A DNA stretch of 64,000 nt from Pisolithus tinctorius (GCA_024663395.1 JANFAH010000004.1:1922001-1986000), one strand, 5' to 3'; shown: positions 1-13,049, counted from the first letter of the stretch. A program made the numbers and translations. The notes: generated from the letters alone by a model not told the origin.

Positions 1-1121
1 ATTTAATTCGTGGAGCTCCCCTGAACAATCCTGCTGTCAAGAAGTGTTACCCTGTGTTACCCCGTTTGTGCTGGTGCATAACTCGACAGACTTACGATAT
101 AGACGGCGTCACCATCAACAATCACGTCAATCACTTTGCCAGGCACCGTCCTCCCATCCTCATCCATCCGCGGTCCGCCTCCGAGGTTGACCTTGACCTA
201 AATGAATTAACTTGTAAGAAAGCACGTCAGCACTGCGTCTACACGGACTTGCCTTTCGCTTCCCCCCTGATTGCACCATCTCTGGACCCCACGCACTAAG
301 TTTGGCATCACAGATCGTTTGACGAATGCGGTTTAGATCCCGGGAGTAGTTCACCATCTGTACCAGATACTGCAGTCCAGTCGTTAACAACGTCAAGAAA
401 ATTAACACAGTCTGTCAATCAATGAATCACGTTGACCCGGCGCCCACCAAACCCAATTAGCAACCACGTACGCCGAGTCCTGGTCTAAACCTCGTATAAT
501 AGTAGCCGGTTCCTCTCCACTTGGGCACGCCATTCTTGCAGAAGAAATCATAGCTGCGGATGTCGTCAGTGAGAATATGCCAGGGTCAAACGATGGACAT
601 ACCGCGCTCGACCTTCCGGACTCCGCAATATATTCACGATAACACCGAGCCTTGCAAATCGTTCGTGTACACCTCTGACACCGGGATTTTTGTCGGGACT
701 GCGTATGTCAGCAAGCGTTCGGTCCGATATTAGTCTACGAGACATGCGCACTGTAGTTCTATGCTCTTTTTACGGTATGCCTTGTTGATTTGGGCAAGGG
801 GCGCGGTTGGAGACACCTCTAGCCAAGAGTAAAATGTTGTCCCCTTGCCTAATTGCGAAATGAGCCTAGTATAGCAGGCTACAAAAGGAATCAAACCTTC
901 AGACGCCTCCAAGTCGCTGACAAGGTCGAAAATTTCATAGTCTTCCTTCCGTTGGCTGTAAGCATAGAAAAGTGGGTATTTCGGTGCAGCTCACTTTCGT
1001 CCACCTGGTCACCAACACACCTATAAGGGCACAGTCGAAGAAGCAAATGAACTATTTCCACTCACGCCAAAACTGCCGTGGCCAGGGCAGCAAGGAGGAC
1101 ACCGACCAGAACGAACCGCAT
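1..1121 (-). CDS. ERJ5: ER J-domain co-chaperone, ERJ5-like (partial, runs off left edge)
   Basis: Hsp40-type co-chaperone expected in the ER membrane, where it would stimulate the Hsp70 Kar2/BiP in protein folding. The start at 1121 gives a signal peptide (MRFVLVGVLLAALATAVLA). Exons 1066-1121, 897-955, 752-848 and 603-698 join in phase. They encode an EIFDLVSDLEASEG segment, then a J domain (FYSWLEVSP ... AYRKKSIELHPDKNPG) whose HPD catalytic triad is rebuilt exactly across an intron. Further exons give YDFFCKNGVPKWRGTGYYY, a membrane segment (LIFLTLLTTGLQYLVQMV, near 360-408) and a basic cytosolic tail. The C-terminus lies beyond base 1. The family assignment rests on the J domain followed by the YDFF...GYYY and single-membrane layout typical of fungal Erj5. 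It is divergent from RRN7. Confidence 0.85.
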
Positions 1122-1247
1122 GGTCACCCAACCACAGTGAACTTGCAGGTGCGACACGGCAGCACACTCCGTCGATGGTCACGTGACGGTGCCTAAGCGG
1201 GTATCGGAGGCCAGCGCCAAACGTTATGAACCTCCGCCAGTGACTCG
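1122..1247. promoter_or_regulatory. Divergent intergenic region, ERJ5-like / RRN7
   Basis: These 126 bases separate two start codons pointing away from each other, so both promoters must lie here or overlap the 5' ends of the genes. No TATA box or binding site could be named with confidence. Confidence 0.5.
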
Positions 1248-3490
1248 ATGGCTCCTCGAAGAAAATGTCCTATCTGCGGCAGTAGGAGATGGCGCAAGGA
1301 TTCCGCTAGTGGAATGATAACTTGCAGCGAGGGACACGTCCTTCAAGTAAATTGCTGCTTGAGTTCGATCCGCGTGAAGTGCTCATGGCGTTCCGCTTAT
1401 TAGAACTACAGGACGGAGTCAGGAGATGCCGAAGATTATGGTACTCATACCATGAGGAAGCGCACATTGAAGTCTACTCGCGAGAAGGGAATCGTGAACA
1501 AGGCAGACCCTAAGCGTGAGGAAACATCTCGTTCTTTCGACATCGCATGCTGATACCCGATAGTCTATCACGGCGACAGAGCACGCTTCCACTACTACCA
1601 GTGTCTCCAATTACTACTCCGGAAGCAAATTTCAGCGTTGATCAGCCTATGGAATCTTCCCCAGGAGTTTGAGGTGAGAGGGATGACCATGAACAAATGT
1701 AGCGCCTCTTACTTTTTTTCTAGATGATATGTAGAGATCTGTGGGCGCTGCACTTGACTTTGATTCGCGACCCTCCGCCTGCGGAACCCTTACAACATGC
1801 ACAAGAGATGAAGGGTCCTGCGCCTAGAATGCATAAGGAACGTTCTGATATGTCTGATGCGAAGGGTTTTGGGGACGATCAGCAAAATTCCTGTGCGGGA
1901 TATTCGAGCAATGAAAATAGCACGGATTCGGAGCTGGAAGCTCTCCTTCAAGAAAATTCTGCAGGAAGTTCAACGGCTTCGGAGGACGAAGACCACCATG
2001 CTAAGAAGAAATATCATATCAAGCTGAGCACGCGGTTTATTGGTGACTCTGATCATCCGGTGAATACGGTTGCTGTCCTGGTACTGGCATGCTGGACTAT
2101 TCGTTTGCCACTTGTCTATATGGACATTATCAAGTGAGTGATCATTTCAAGGGTACCCATGTGTGATCGATGGACCCCCTAAGGTTTTGATGTACCTCAC
2201 AGTGCCATCGAGGACCACTCCATCCCCTACCTTGACCACGTCCGCTTGTTACCCTCATCGCTTACATGCCATCTCACGAAACACGCCATCCAGGCGTTGT
2301 CTCCGCATGTGCGAGATTCCCGACTTACAGTTTCCTTTACCTAATGGATGAGGTACAGCACGCACCAAGAATTCCCTCACTCCATCGTTTAGTGTCACGC
2401 TTAGGCAATCGGCTACACTCGAACTTTGGTCTTTCAATTCCAGAGTTGAATGTTGCTCCGATCCTCTGGCGGGTAGTCCGTCAGTGCTTTTGTGGCACTC
2501 GTGCGTTTCTATGTGCAAGATAACGAGGCTATCTGATGATCTGGATCCCAGCTATGTTGTACAGCCTGAGTAAACAACTGGGAAGCGTGCTATCACTGCC
2601 AATTTCTCTTCACCATTCATTGGCGCCCGTTCCGTCTGGTGTCGAAAGCCGCATGCACTACAATGCACTGCCCGAGGTTGCCCTCGCCAGTTCAGCTATC
2701 GTGGTTTTGAAGCTTGTCTATGGACTGGATGGGAAAAGGAGGCAAGTTGTGACGGCAAGTAGTGGTTGCGTCGTCGTGGATAACTTTGGTACCAGGCTTC
2801 CCAGGATTGCCCAAGACGTGGCCTGTACTTTCCCTGACGTGGATCAATTTCTAGCCACACTGCGAGAGGCCAATCGCGTCAAACCATTCATCAATAACCA
2901 TCCGTTTAGCGCTCGGATACCTATGTAGGTTTTGGTTTTGATGGTGGTAAAGGTATGCCAACTCATAGATATGGAAGGTCAGTTGGTGATTTGGGCCATG
3001 CGAGCTTGGACGAGTATCTTGATTTTTGCGAGGAGACGTTGGTGGCGCCACAAACCAACGGTGAGTTTTGTGTCAAGCTGTACGCCGGTAGGGCTGAATC
3101 ACACGTGTGATGGTACCTTTGACAGAGCACCGGATCCTCGACAACTATTTCCCCCTTTCGAACGAGAATGTGATGAGAAGTCAGACTGTGGTCACGAGTG
3201 GTCCTGTGACGAAGGCAGGGTCGCCGATGAAGACGAACGGCAGTGAACCAGACATTTTGCAGCCGGGAGAGTCTTATACAATTTACCATTCTGAAGACGT
3301 CCTGGGAAATGTTCCCTCCGAACTGGACGTAATCATCCAGCGGGCGTGCCGATGGGCAGGGGTAAGTAGCGATTATTTGTGTAGCGTGGTGGAGCAATAT
3401 GAGCGGCGGTTAGTGCGCTGGTGGCAAGCTGAACGACAGTACGAAGGGGGAAAACGTTGGGAGGATGGCACTGATGCGGCTGCCGCTTAA
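1248..3490 (+). CDS. RRN7: RNA polymerase I-specific initiation factor Rrn7/TAF1B
   Basis: TFIIB-like subunit of the Pol I core factor, needed to start rRNA transcription in the nucleolus. The first exon (1248-1346) encodes an N-terminal zinc ribbon with CPICGSRRWRKD and a second half CSEGH. Exon 2 starts at 1404 (NYRTESGD...). Later exons give ARFHYYQCLQLLLRKQI and, from 1724, ICRDLWALHLTL, an acidic linker, then LACWTIRLPLVYMDIIK, YLDHVRLLPSSLT and HLTKHAIQALSP, which are typical of the Rrn7 cyclin-like fold. The protein ends with a Trp/Arg-rich tail and TAA at 3488-3490. All introns are short. The zinc ribbon plus the WxLRLPxxYxDI-type segment make the assignment firm. Downstream exon junctions after about 2500 were not all resolved. 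Confidence 0.85.
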
Positions 3491-3705
3491 CGCGACGTGT
3501 CTTTTCCTCGTTGTCCCTCGCATTATTGAAATGCGGTCGCACGTGGATATATGTAGACATGAGGGGGGTGACTTTGCCCTAAGCAGTGTAGTATTACTGC
3601 GCCTGTGCCAATATTACTACGTTGGATTTATAAGACATCATGTTCTAGTCTTTTTGATCGTCGTCGTCGTCTACAGTACTGTCGCTCTTTTCTCCCGTCA
3701 CTCTC

Positions 3706-6122
3706 ATGCGGCGGCTTGCTTCTGTCTTCGTTTCACGGAGTGACAGACCAGATGCACCTTCGACTGTCTCAAACGAAGGCTCGCAGCCCCGACAACCTAA
3801 GGGGCCCGGTGTACTCGCCTCCCTAGCGAGAAGAGCGACTCAAACCTCCATACCATCGCTTCTCCCTAGCAGTCTCACCAATTCATCTTCATCCTCGTCC
3901 AGTGGGTCCACTGCCCTCCAAACGCCCATCGATGAAAGCTTGCCACGTAAGTCGAGCAAGAAAGGCAGCTGGGCATCCTGGATAGCACCTAAGAAGCAGG
4001 CTCGCAGAGAGGCATGGTCTTCATGTGCCCCATCATTTGCAGCCCTCTCTCCACCCAATGTCGATCTCGGTAATGAGACTCTGGATGCCCGCTCTTCCCC
4101 GTCTGACGATGGCTCTGATCACTCGGAGAGCCAGTCGTCACAAATGGTGGTGCGAGCGCGAGCAAACACCCGTATCATCCTTTGGAACAGTCTCGTTCAC
4201 CGTTTGGACTCACCGCCGCTACTTGAGTTACCTGAATTCGTCGCATTCCCTCGTTCATGCAATCCCTGTCGGAGTCTTCGTCGTAAGGAGACCTTGGAAT
4301 CCAAGGTGCACAAAAATGCACTATTGTCGCGCCTGGACAAATTATCTCCATCAGAATTGTCTTCGATAATGGCGTGGTCTACCAGCGTCGTGGCAACCAA
4401 AAAGCCTTCTCGTGATCCTTTACATGATTTCTTCCCTGAGGCTAGGGCAATAGCACGACATTCCGAAGGTCTTCGCACTTGGGTCTCTCGGCCTTACTAT
4501 GAGGAAAGAGTTTATGTTTGGACCCAAGAAGAAAAAGGCGAAATCGCTTGTTCTCGTGTTACAGGGCCGCAGCTTGGCGTTGCGGCTTTGGAGTATTCCG
4601 AGGTACTGGACATCCTTTCCGGGCCATTATCGGAACCCCCAGATGAGCCATCAGACGGTGCTATCTTCGATACCACCGCTGAATTGCTGTCGCTCCCTTG
4701 TATCCCTGGTAAGCGACCACTCATGTTCTGTCTCGTTTGTGGTCTAAGACTCTGTCAGGCCTCGACTCTCCCGCCGTACAAACTTCGCCTCTAAAGTCTT
4801 CATCACGTTCCGTGGAATTGTTCCCTCCCTCCACCATGACTTCCGCATCACCGCCGGCTTTGCTAATATCGGAGACGATAAAGTCTGAAACAAAAACAAA
4901 CCCTAGCGGCCTGGTTCCTAAAAAGGGGGTCCGATTTGCAGAGGATGACAGCAAGGATGACAAAATTCCGCTGGGATACATGCTTCGTGTTAGGAAGAAC
5001 AAAGAACAGAAAGCAAAGTTTCTTCGTCACGAACGCGAACGCAGGGCGATAGTTGAAGCCGAAGTAGCCTCGCAAGAAGAGGAACGAGCCCGGAGAGAAT
5101 TCGAAAAGTTGGAAATGGACAAATTGCGCCGGGCGAGGGAACAAGAAAGGAAACAGTTGGAGGAACAGGAGAGACAGCGAAATTATTTGGAGGAAGTCCA
5201 AGCTACCAGAATCAGGCGTGAGGCTGCTCGTGCCGGACAAGCACGGATCCCGCCTACGGCTTCCTACACCCGACCCCTCGAACGCGACTGGTCGGAATCT
5301 CGGAACCCTGCGCGTCCTCCAATGCGCAGAGACGGCTCTTCTCGTGGTTCGGAACCCGTACCGGTGATGAATGTACCTTCCTATGACGCTTCTCCGGCGA
5401 GTTCATTGCCACCCACTCCCGGGAGCCAGCGCAGTTTCTCTCGGCCTCCCTCTGTTTATTCCGCTCACACGGCATCATCAGAAGATGTGCGAAACCGGGA
5501 AGCCAGACGTATCAGCAGACGAAGTTCAACTGTATCCGACTCTTCAAAGCACGCGGCATTTCAGGTGCCATATAATTACGGAGCTTCGCTCATGGCCTTT
5601 AATCCCTCTTGGGGAATGATCCCTCCTGTCCCCCCTGTATCTGCAATCCCTCCTGTGCCCGCTATTCCACCTTTCAATACTACACCGTTCTACGGGATGG
5701 AGATGCCTTTACTACCCCCAACTGCTCCATTCATGGTGGACCAGTATCGTTCTCGCTCTCCTGGGTCACGCAGCTCGTCATCAACCCGTGACCCGCCACG
5801 GCACCAGCTTAGTCAGACTGTGCATTCTGATGGGGCGTCGTCTGGAAGTAAATTCTCGACCCACGGAACTAAGTCGAATTCTCCCCACAGGCGCTCTACT
5901 GATGGACTCTCACCGGCTACCGCCAGTGGGAAGTCACCATTAGAATGCAGCACTTACAGCCAATACGATCTTCGCAGTCCCCCATCGTATCCCAACTCTT
6001 CTCGAACTGACTTGCGCCACCAACCTGGTACTTACCCGGAGCCTCGGGCGAGTTCTCCAAGGCATGCATCGATAACTCCATCTCACGCTTCCCAATCGCA
6101 ACGACGGATCGTCATTTCATAA
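3706..6122 (+). CDS. Conserved-type hypothetical protein, coiled coil plus proline-rich tail
   Basis: Function unknown. Two exons, 3706-4708 and 4759-6122, join in phase (P-G-L-D across the 50-nt intron) to give 788 residues. The N-terminal third is Ser/Pro-rich and probably disordered. A middle region (about residues 150-330) looks ordered. A basic motif KKGVRFAEDD is followed by IPLGYMLRVRKNKEQKAKF and a long charged helix rich in Glu/Arg/Lys (about residues 400-500), a likely coiled coil. The C-terminal 280 residues are Ser/Pro-rich with a VPP/IPP repeat (MIPPVPPVSAIPPVP) near 5617-5680. No catalytic motif was seen. It resembles adaptor-like basidiomycete proteins of unknown role. An upstream non-coding or short coding exon cannot be excluded; 3706 is the first good in-frame ATG. 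Confidence 0.7.
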
Positions 6123-6494
6123 CTACTCTCATGTAACCTTACATGACATTGCATTCACGCTCTTTTTAATATTGTTACACTGGATACCCCCACTCCCTCT
6201 TGCATTGGATCTATCCATTCAAGTATTCGTTTCGTTTCTCGGGCATTATGCTTCTGATATATGGAGATTCCTACCTTACTCACACGTACCTTCATTCGGA
6301 CTTCGAGGAACAATGTGCGAACTAGCGTTTCTTCCTGTTACAACAGCATGGATTGTGTGTGGAGCTTGATAAATAGACGTCCAGCACTCTCTGCTACCTA
6401 ACTACATGCAACACACGTTCCGCTTGACAGAGAAAATCGCAGGAACAGAGTCCCACCATTGAATACCACTTGTTAAAGCGAAGGAGCACTGTTG
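6123..6494. other. Convergent 3' intergenic region
   Basis: This stretch separates the stop codons of the coiled-coil protein and CENP-A, which converge. It probably holds both 3' UTRs and polyadenylation signals. A 65-codon open frame at 6172-6369 has no recognisable similarity and I treat it as chance. Confidence 0.5.
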
Positions 6495-7209
<715 letters not shown>

Positions 7210-7393
7210 GGCAGGAGGTGTTCTTGAGATGCGCGCTCAGGTAACACGTTCACGCAGTAGGAACGTCGTCCGACACGAAACGATTTCAGGTGGCCTTGGA
7301 ACGCGAAGTGGTGTTGTTGGCATTACCCGATTTGGCAATAGACCCTAGCAACTTACAAGTGCCAGCAGATCTTGGATAGCGGCAAGTACGTCG
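7210..7393. promoter_or_regulatory. Divergent intergenic region, CENP-A / exonuclease-like gene
   Basis: These 184 bases lie between two outward-pointing start codons and must carry both promoters. CENP-A is usually cell-cycle regulated, but no MluI (ACGCGT) or E2F-like element could be assigned here by eye. An ACGCGT does occur inside the CENP-A gene at 6643-6648. Confidence 0.4.
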
Positions 7394-8950
7394 ATGGTCT
7401 CGCCAGTCGTCACCGGATATTATCGCTACACAGACATATTCTTCGAATGGTAAGATCTGTGTCGATGCAGAACGGTTGACTTTACACTCAAGTCAATAGG
7501 CACCAGGCCCTCCCCAACCCTGAGGATCGGAGCCCTCTCAAGGCAATTTTGGCACAAGACGCGTTCGTGCATCCCGATCACCCTCTTCACAAGGAGGGTG
7601 CCGAGGGTGCAGAGCTGTATCTTGGTAAACCATCATATGGTGGATATTCCGCATGGTGTCCATGACGAGCATACAGGAACACTGCAAAATTTTGAGTCAC
7701 GACTTTTGTTCTCTTCAGCTCAGGTCGAATACCTAAGGTACTGGCTGCATGCAATGCAGCTCACCAAGGATCTTGTACCTCTTCCGTACTCGGACTGTCT
7801 GCTGACGGAGTCCAATTTACGTCATGTCTCCCCCGTCCACTTCAAAACTAGAGAGGAACTCAGGACTACATTGAAGGTAGGTGGATGACGAGATCGACAT
7901 CTGACAACGACTTGATGTCCATAACAGCAAATCGAGAAAAACAACAAACGCTTGAAGGGTACGAATCCAACGCTTAATGCCCGCCGTGATATCTTCGAGC
8001 GGGTTCGATCTCTCTGGGCTCAGCAGCAAGGTACCTGGTGTGCGCTGGATTTTGAGGCCTGGGATAGAGACCACACACTCCTCACCGAGTTTGGGTGGAG
8101 CACCGTTCGTTGGGATGGTGGATCAAAAATTGAGGGTCAAGGGCACCTCATTGTCAAAGAGCACAGGTATTATACCAACACCTTCGTGTCTAACAATCGA
8201 GACGTAAAAGCTCTTCTTCTTTCCGCATATCTTCATTTTAACCCTCAATTCATACAGCACTTTTCATTTGGGAAGAGCGAAGAAGTCAACAAAACTACAT
8301 TCAAACGGAGAATCCAAGCTCTCGTGGAAGACCTCAAGAAGTCAGGCCCTCTCTTCCTGATTTTCCACGACAATAATCAGGACATCAAGTTGGTCTCTTA
8401 TTCAACTTTACCAGGTTCAGAGCTGACCAGGGATGTGAAGGTACCTCAAGTCAAAGGATGTCGATGTGCAACTCCCAGATGTTGTGTTTTTACTTCCTGA
8501 TGTGCTGCCCAAAGACGGTGTCTTCGTCTTAGATACATCCGACTTGTTCGCTGCCTTGGAGGGCGAAGACGGGGGGAATCGCAGATCCTTGGAGCGCACA
8601 TGTCGCCATTTGCAGATTCCGACTTCACATCTCCACAATGCGGGAAATGACGCTCATGTAGGTCGCTTTGCTATTAATATGCTCGCGGTATTGAATGCGC
8701 GCAGTATACCATGCTCGCCTTGATATCTATGGCCTCTGGTGAACCCATCGATATGCAACGCGAGAGGCGGTGGCCTAATCGCACATCAACAAATTCAAGC
8801 GTCCCAAACAAGCCGCTTAATGGAGCCGGCGTTAGGGTTCACTTCGAGCCCTGGGAGGAGGATGACGATTGTTCAGATCAAGAAGGTGTTTGCGGACCGG
8901 TAGTGGACATGAATCGGTTCAAGGCGGATAGTGACGACGAAATGCCTTAG
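7394..8950 (+). CDS. Gfd2/YDR514C-like DEDDh exonuclease-domain protein
   Basis: RNase H-fold protein of the Gfd2/YDR514C type, predicted to be a 3'-5' exonuclease; the substrate is unknown. Exon 1 (7394-7449, MVSPVVTGYYRYTDIFFEW) joins 7500 onward in phase. The catalytic fold shows WCALDFEAWDRDHTLLTEFG (DFE, exo motif I), LFLIFHDNNQDIKYL (exo II) and HNAGNDAHYTMLAL (exo III, His and Asp of DEDDh), so all acidic residues seem present. The YTM exon is spliced directly after GNDAH, which restores exo III. The C-terminus is acidic and Pro-poor, ending DSDDEMP with TAG at 8948-8950. The central exon near 8208-8260 is spliced out (NNRD to HFSFG). Assignment to Gfd2-like rather than another DEDDh family is by overall layout. 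Confidence 0.7.
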
Positions 8951-9039
8951 TACCATGCATAACAAGTACACGCGAAAAGGTACACATAGTCTAATCCAAC
9001 GATTGTGTCTCAGGAAGCCAAAACAGACCAACAGATGCA

Positions 9040-10822
9040 TTACTCATCCTTTTCGTTGATATCGTCGGCATCTCCATCATTATCCTCGTCGTCCGATCTA
9101 TCGTCTGTCAAAGTACTGGTGACGGACCTACAAAAATAAGCTAGTGTCATCAGTCGCAAACAAAACAGGTAGACATACCGAATCGCAATGCGCCAAATGA
9201 GATAGTACCAGAAGAGATTGAGCATTTGCAAAAGAAGGATCGGCGCAAAGATCTGGTACTTCATCCACCACACCAGCCAAGCACCTGTCGGTGGTGCCCA
9301 TACGCGGGACACCTCACTGGTCGAGGTTTAGTGCAGCGATCAAGGATGCGGACAGACGAAACGTACGGAACGAGATCAAACTCCGTCCAAACAGACCAAA
9401 GAATGACGAAGTTCAAGTAGTGGCGGAAGTACCTGGAGGGGGGGGGGCTATCAACTGGGAGAAGTCTAGATTGCAATAAAACTGACGTCCAAACCGCGAT
9501 GAATACCACGAATGAAACGAACTTTGCACGTTCCAGCTTGATATAATTCAGGAGCTTGGAAAACTACGGCAAGATCGGCGAGAGTTGCAATCCATAAAAA
9601 CCCTGACTCACAGCGAGGAACGCGTCTGGTATGTCCATGCTCATATATACAGCGTTGCCTATTAGTGTGAGGTTGACCAGGTAGCTCCAACTATGGAGAA
9701 CGCAGTCAGACAAAGATCCTGAGTAAAGGTGGGAATAGATTGGTTACCCAATCAGCCATAAAGTTACTATGTGATGGACAACAAGTTCCTGGTAGTCCTT
9801 GCGTGGCTTTTCCAGACCAAGGAGAAGAACGATGAGTTGCTGGCACCAGTACGCCATATGCATCAAATAATAGCGTTTCAACTCAGGCTTCATTTCCCAC
9901 TGGGGGTAACCTGGCATAGCACAGGAGGGTTAGGGCCGGAAGTCCAAGCTTGAAAACGAGTCCGTGAAACTGACCAATCCAGAAGTACTCCGTCCGGAAC
10001 CAGTACGTTGGCAATTGTCCCATGATGCGCTGGAAAGATTGACACTAGATGCAAGCAGGAAAGAATGCCGGACACTCACGTAGCCCCATGCACCCATGAT
10101 TGCAAAGTATATTAGTGCATAGCCCTGCTCACCAAAGCGATCCAATATCCCTTCACGCTTAATACCAAGATAGCGGGCAACACGGTGGCAGACATGGATA
10201 ATGATAACTTGCCGCACGAAAGAGAAGAAAATGATATAATATGCGAGGAAAACCAGATCTAGGTACCCTTTCGCGTATCGTACGTCCACTGAGTCCGACC
10301 CCACAGGGTATGAGATGAATAGTAGGGGACTAAACGGGTTCGACAAGCCGGGTGCCATGTTCTGGGCGACGAGTTCCCAATTGAAGTAGAGAATAACGGG
10401 GATGGCGAGTAACTTGAACGACGACACTGGCGAAGAAGGTCGGTGGTCCGTTGTGCGCCAGCAATGAAAACGACGAGATGATGTTCACCTGGATTGACGA
10501 CCCATCTCCAAGACTTGAGGTCACTCCAAAACGTACTTCCCTGACGACCAACAGTCGGCACGGGAAAGTAGCTGGATTCTGGAGTAGCGGAATCCAGTGG
10601 TCTGCGAGGTGTATACGGTGAGGAGGTAGTGGAAGATAAGGAGCGGAGGCTCACGTTTGAGTCACGAACGGACCGGTCAGGTGCCTCCTGTCGGTGCTGG
10701 TGTATTGTCAATATGGTGGACTGAGGACTGCGAGTAATGAGGACGCACTCGATGCTCTTGAGGTTCCCCACATGACCACGTCTTTGATGCAGTGTTGACG
10801 CTGGAGGAGAACGTTTCGACAT
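9040..10822 (-). CDS. LAG1: Ceramide synthase, Lag1/Lac1 (TLC domain)
   Basis: ER multi-pass enzyme that joins a very-long-chain acyl-CoA to a sphingoid base. The start at 10822 gives a Ser/Pro-rich cytosolic head of about 120 residues. It is followed by membrane segments (FKLLAIPVILYFNWELVAQN, LDLVFLAYYIIFFSFVRQVI) and the TLC domain: GILDRFGEQGYALIYFAIMG, YWFRTEYFW, QWEMKPELKRYYLMHMAYW, then the Lag1 motif with the catalytic HH pair (ELVVHHIVTLWL) and SMDIPDAFLA. Later segments include YFRHYLNFVILWSVWTEF and LLQMLNLFWYYLIWRIA. The acidic C-terminus (DDRSDDEDNDGDADD) is typical of fungal Lag1. One intron carries a G10 run (9438-9447) in its polypyrimidine tract on the coding strand. It forms a divergent pair with REX3. 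Confidence 0.92.
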
Positions 10823-10973
10823 AGTGGCCAGCAGAAAGAAAAAAAAAAGAAGTGTGTTGGCCAGTTGACAAGCCAGTGTCTGGCGGTGTCAGGGACGTAA
10901 AACCAGGGGTTAGCATGTTCGGAACGTTCTGATCGACCTTACACTTGGTTACAGTAGAAGCGACTACCAGGCC
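10823..10973. promoter_or_regulatory. Divergent intergenic region, LAG1 / REX3
   Basis: Only 151 bases separate two outward-facing start codons. A short A-rich run (10844-10853) lies 20-30 bases upstream of the LAG1 start. No specific factor site could be assigned. Confidence 0.45.
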
Positions 10974-12871
10974 ATGTTTCCTGCTCTGGGGCTTTTTCAG
11001 TCGCTATCGTGTCCAGAGGGATCCAAGTGTATAAGACCATGGTGTCTGTTCTCTCATGCCAACGATGCATTCCAACAGCCCTTGATCGCGTCTGTGTCTA
11101 CGTCACGGCCAAAAGCTCCGTCGTCCACCACGACATCTACACTCCCATCCACCGTCCCTGCGAAAAGGCCGCATGAATTGTCCACACCAGCAACCTCATC
11201 GGCACGGAAGGATGTCGCCAGTGAACCTCCCTCACAACGAGTGAAGACTGTATCCACCAGTCGCTCCGTTGCACCACAAACGACGGCTCATGGCAACGTC
11301 AGTAGTTGTTTTTCCTATCACTATGGTCCGGGGATTTATCCCTGTGTATAGGGTGCACCCATTCTCCGAGTGACCCCAGCACATTCTCAAGTCGCAGTAC
11401 CCGTGCGCCAGGTGAATGTATACATCCCTTACATACCCACATGCCAGTTAACTTCATCCTCATCAGACTATGCTCAAGAATCTGTACGACCATTTCATCG
11501 TGCTGTATGAGGCCATTCTACCATCAAATCCTACTCTCGCATCAGAACATGCTCTTCGCCAGGAAGAGGAAATTTACAACAAATCAACCAAACTGACTTA
11601 TCGAAATGTGGGTATCCAAGGCCCTGCTCTCATTTTGAACTGGCACCCAGTTCTATGTGAATTCAGGCAGTCATCAACTCAATCGCAGCTCTCAAGAGAC
11701 GGCCCGTTCCAAGTGCCATAGCGCATCCTTCCGTTGGTACTGAAGGGGATATTGCTGCTCGTATCGAGTCGCAGAAACAACTAAGTGAACTACGCCTAAC
11801 CAGGACTGTTGTGCAACAGCTGGTCATGACGTTAGAGACTATGAAAAATTGGGGTTACATCACCGAGGTGCCCCCTGGCGAAGGAGGAAGTAAACCCGAC
11901 GCGAAGGATCAAGTGAAACAGTGTGAACGGTGCGGTCAACCATTTTCTGTGAGGAAAGATCCAAAGAAGGACGAGTGTTGCTATCACTGGGGTCGGCCTT
12001 TTAATAAAAAAATCAATGGTATGGGAAACCTCAAGACATTCACTCGCCAAATTTTCGAGTTGATTTTTTGCAGGCGAAAAATTGCGCTTTTACTCGTGTT
12101 GCTCGAAGAACGTGGGCGAAGATGGATGCTCCTGGGGATGTCATGTATTCTACGAGTCCGATGCAAGTGATCTCCACACTCGCCATGCCTTTTCGCCGGT
12201 ACGCCCCCCGAAATCTTCTGATGGTGGCGCGTCAGTGGAGATCTGCGATACAGCTTTGGATGTCGTTGCTCTCGATTGCGAAATGATTTACACAACTGGT
12301 GGTATGCGAGTTGCACGGGTTTCGGTTGTGGATGGCACAGGTAAAGAGGTATTCGATGAACTAATTCGCATGGACGACGGAGTCGACATCATGTATGTGT
12401 ACCAGAATCCGTGCGGTGCCTCCTATCTAACTTCTGCACCAGCGACTATAACACCCGGTTCTCTGGCATATGCCAGGAAAAACATCAGAAGGCTTTTCTA
12501 ACGCTCTCATCTGCACGACAGTCGCTTGATGCGTTCATCAATTCAGAGACGATCATCATCGGTCACGCTTTAGAGAACGACCTCAAGACACTGCGCATCA
12601 TTCATCATCGATGCATAGACACGGTGGTTTTGTTCCCACATAGAGCTGGCCCACCATACAGAAGATCACTGCGGGATCTGTGCGTAGCTAAGTGGCTCAA
12701 CTAGTCAAGTAAGTGTGCGCTGAGGTCGATTTCAGAGCCAAAGAGCATCTTGGTATTGTAATTCAGGCAGGAGATGGATCAAGTGGTCATTCTTCGGTAG
12801 AGGATTCGGTAGCAACTTTGGACTTGGTGCGATGGTACATCCTCAACAAGGTCACCCAAAAAAAATCATAA
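10974..12871 (+). CDS. REX3: RNA exonuclease Rex3 (REXO1 family)
   Basis: 3'-5' exoribonuclease that trims RNAs such as RNase MRP RNA in yeast. Exon 1 encodes a CPEGSKCIRPWCLFSH zinc-finger-like motif typical of this family. Spliced exons give GAPILRVTPAHSQVAVPVRQ, TMLKNLYDHFIVLYEAILPS, a treble-clef-like CERCGQPFSV ... CCYHWGRP, and LRFYSCCSKNVGEDGCSWG. The DEDDh core follows: VVALDCEMIYTTGG (exo I), IIIGHALENDLKTLRIIH (exo II) and GHSSVEDSVATLDLVRWYI (exo III). The exon ending SLRDL joins AKEHLGIVIQAGDGSSGHSS across a short intron (donor near 12680), which restores exo III. TAA is at 12869-12871. It converges with the AP-1 sigma gene. Confidence 0.9.
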
Positions 12872-13049
12872 CCTGTAATTTCGTACCCTAATTGCACGCT
12901 TCAAGGCTGGACTATAAGTATCTCAGCTGGACAAGACACCAGGTAGTACCAGTGGATACACCTACAGAACTAGCAACTGTAAACCTCAGTGAACCAGAAG
13001 ACCTTCGGGAAATATGTAAAACTGGTTTGAGAAACTTGACAATGGGTGT

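Noticed and set aside
1361..1380. tRNA T-arm-like sequence (GAGTTCGATCCGC)
   Set aside because: It lies within a 57-nt intron of RRN7 and no matching acceptor, D or anticodon arms surround it.
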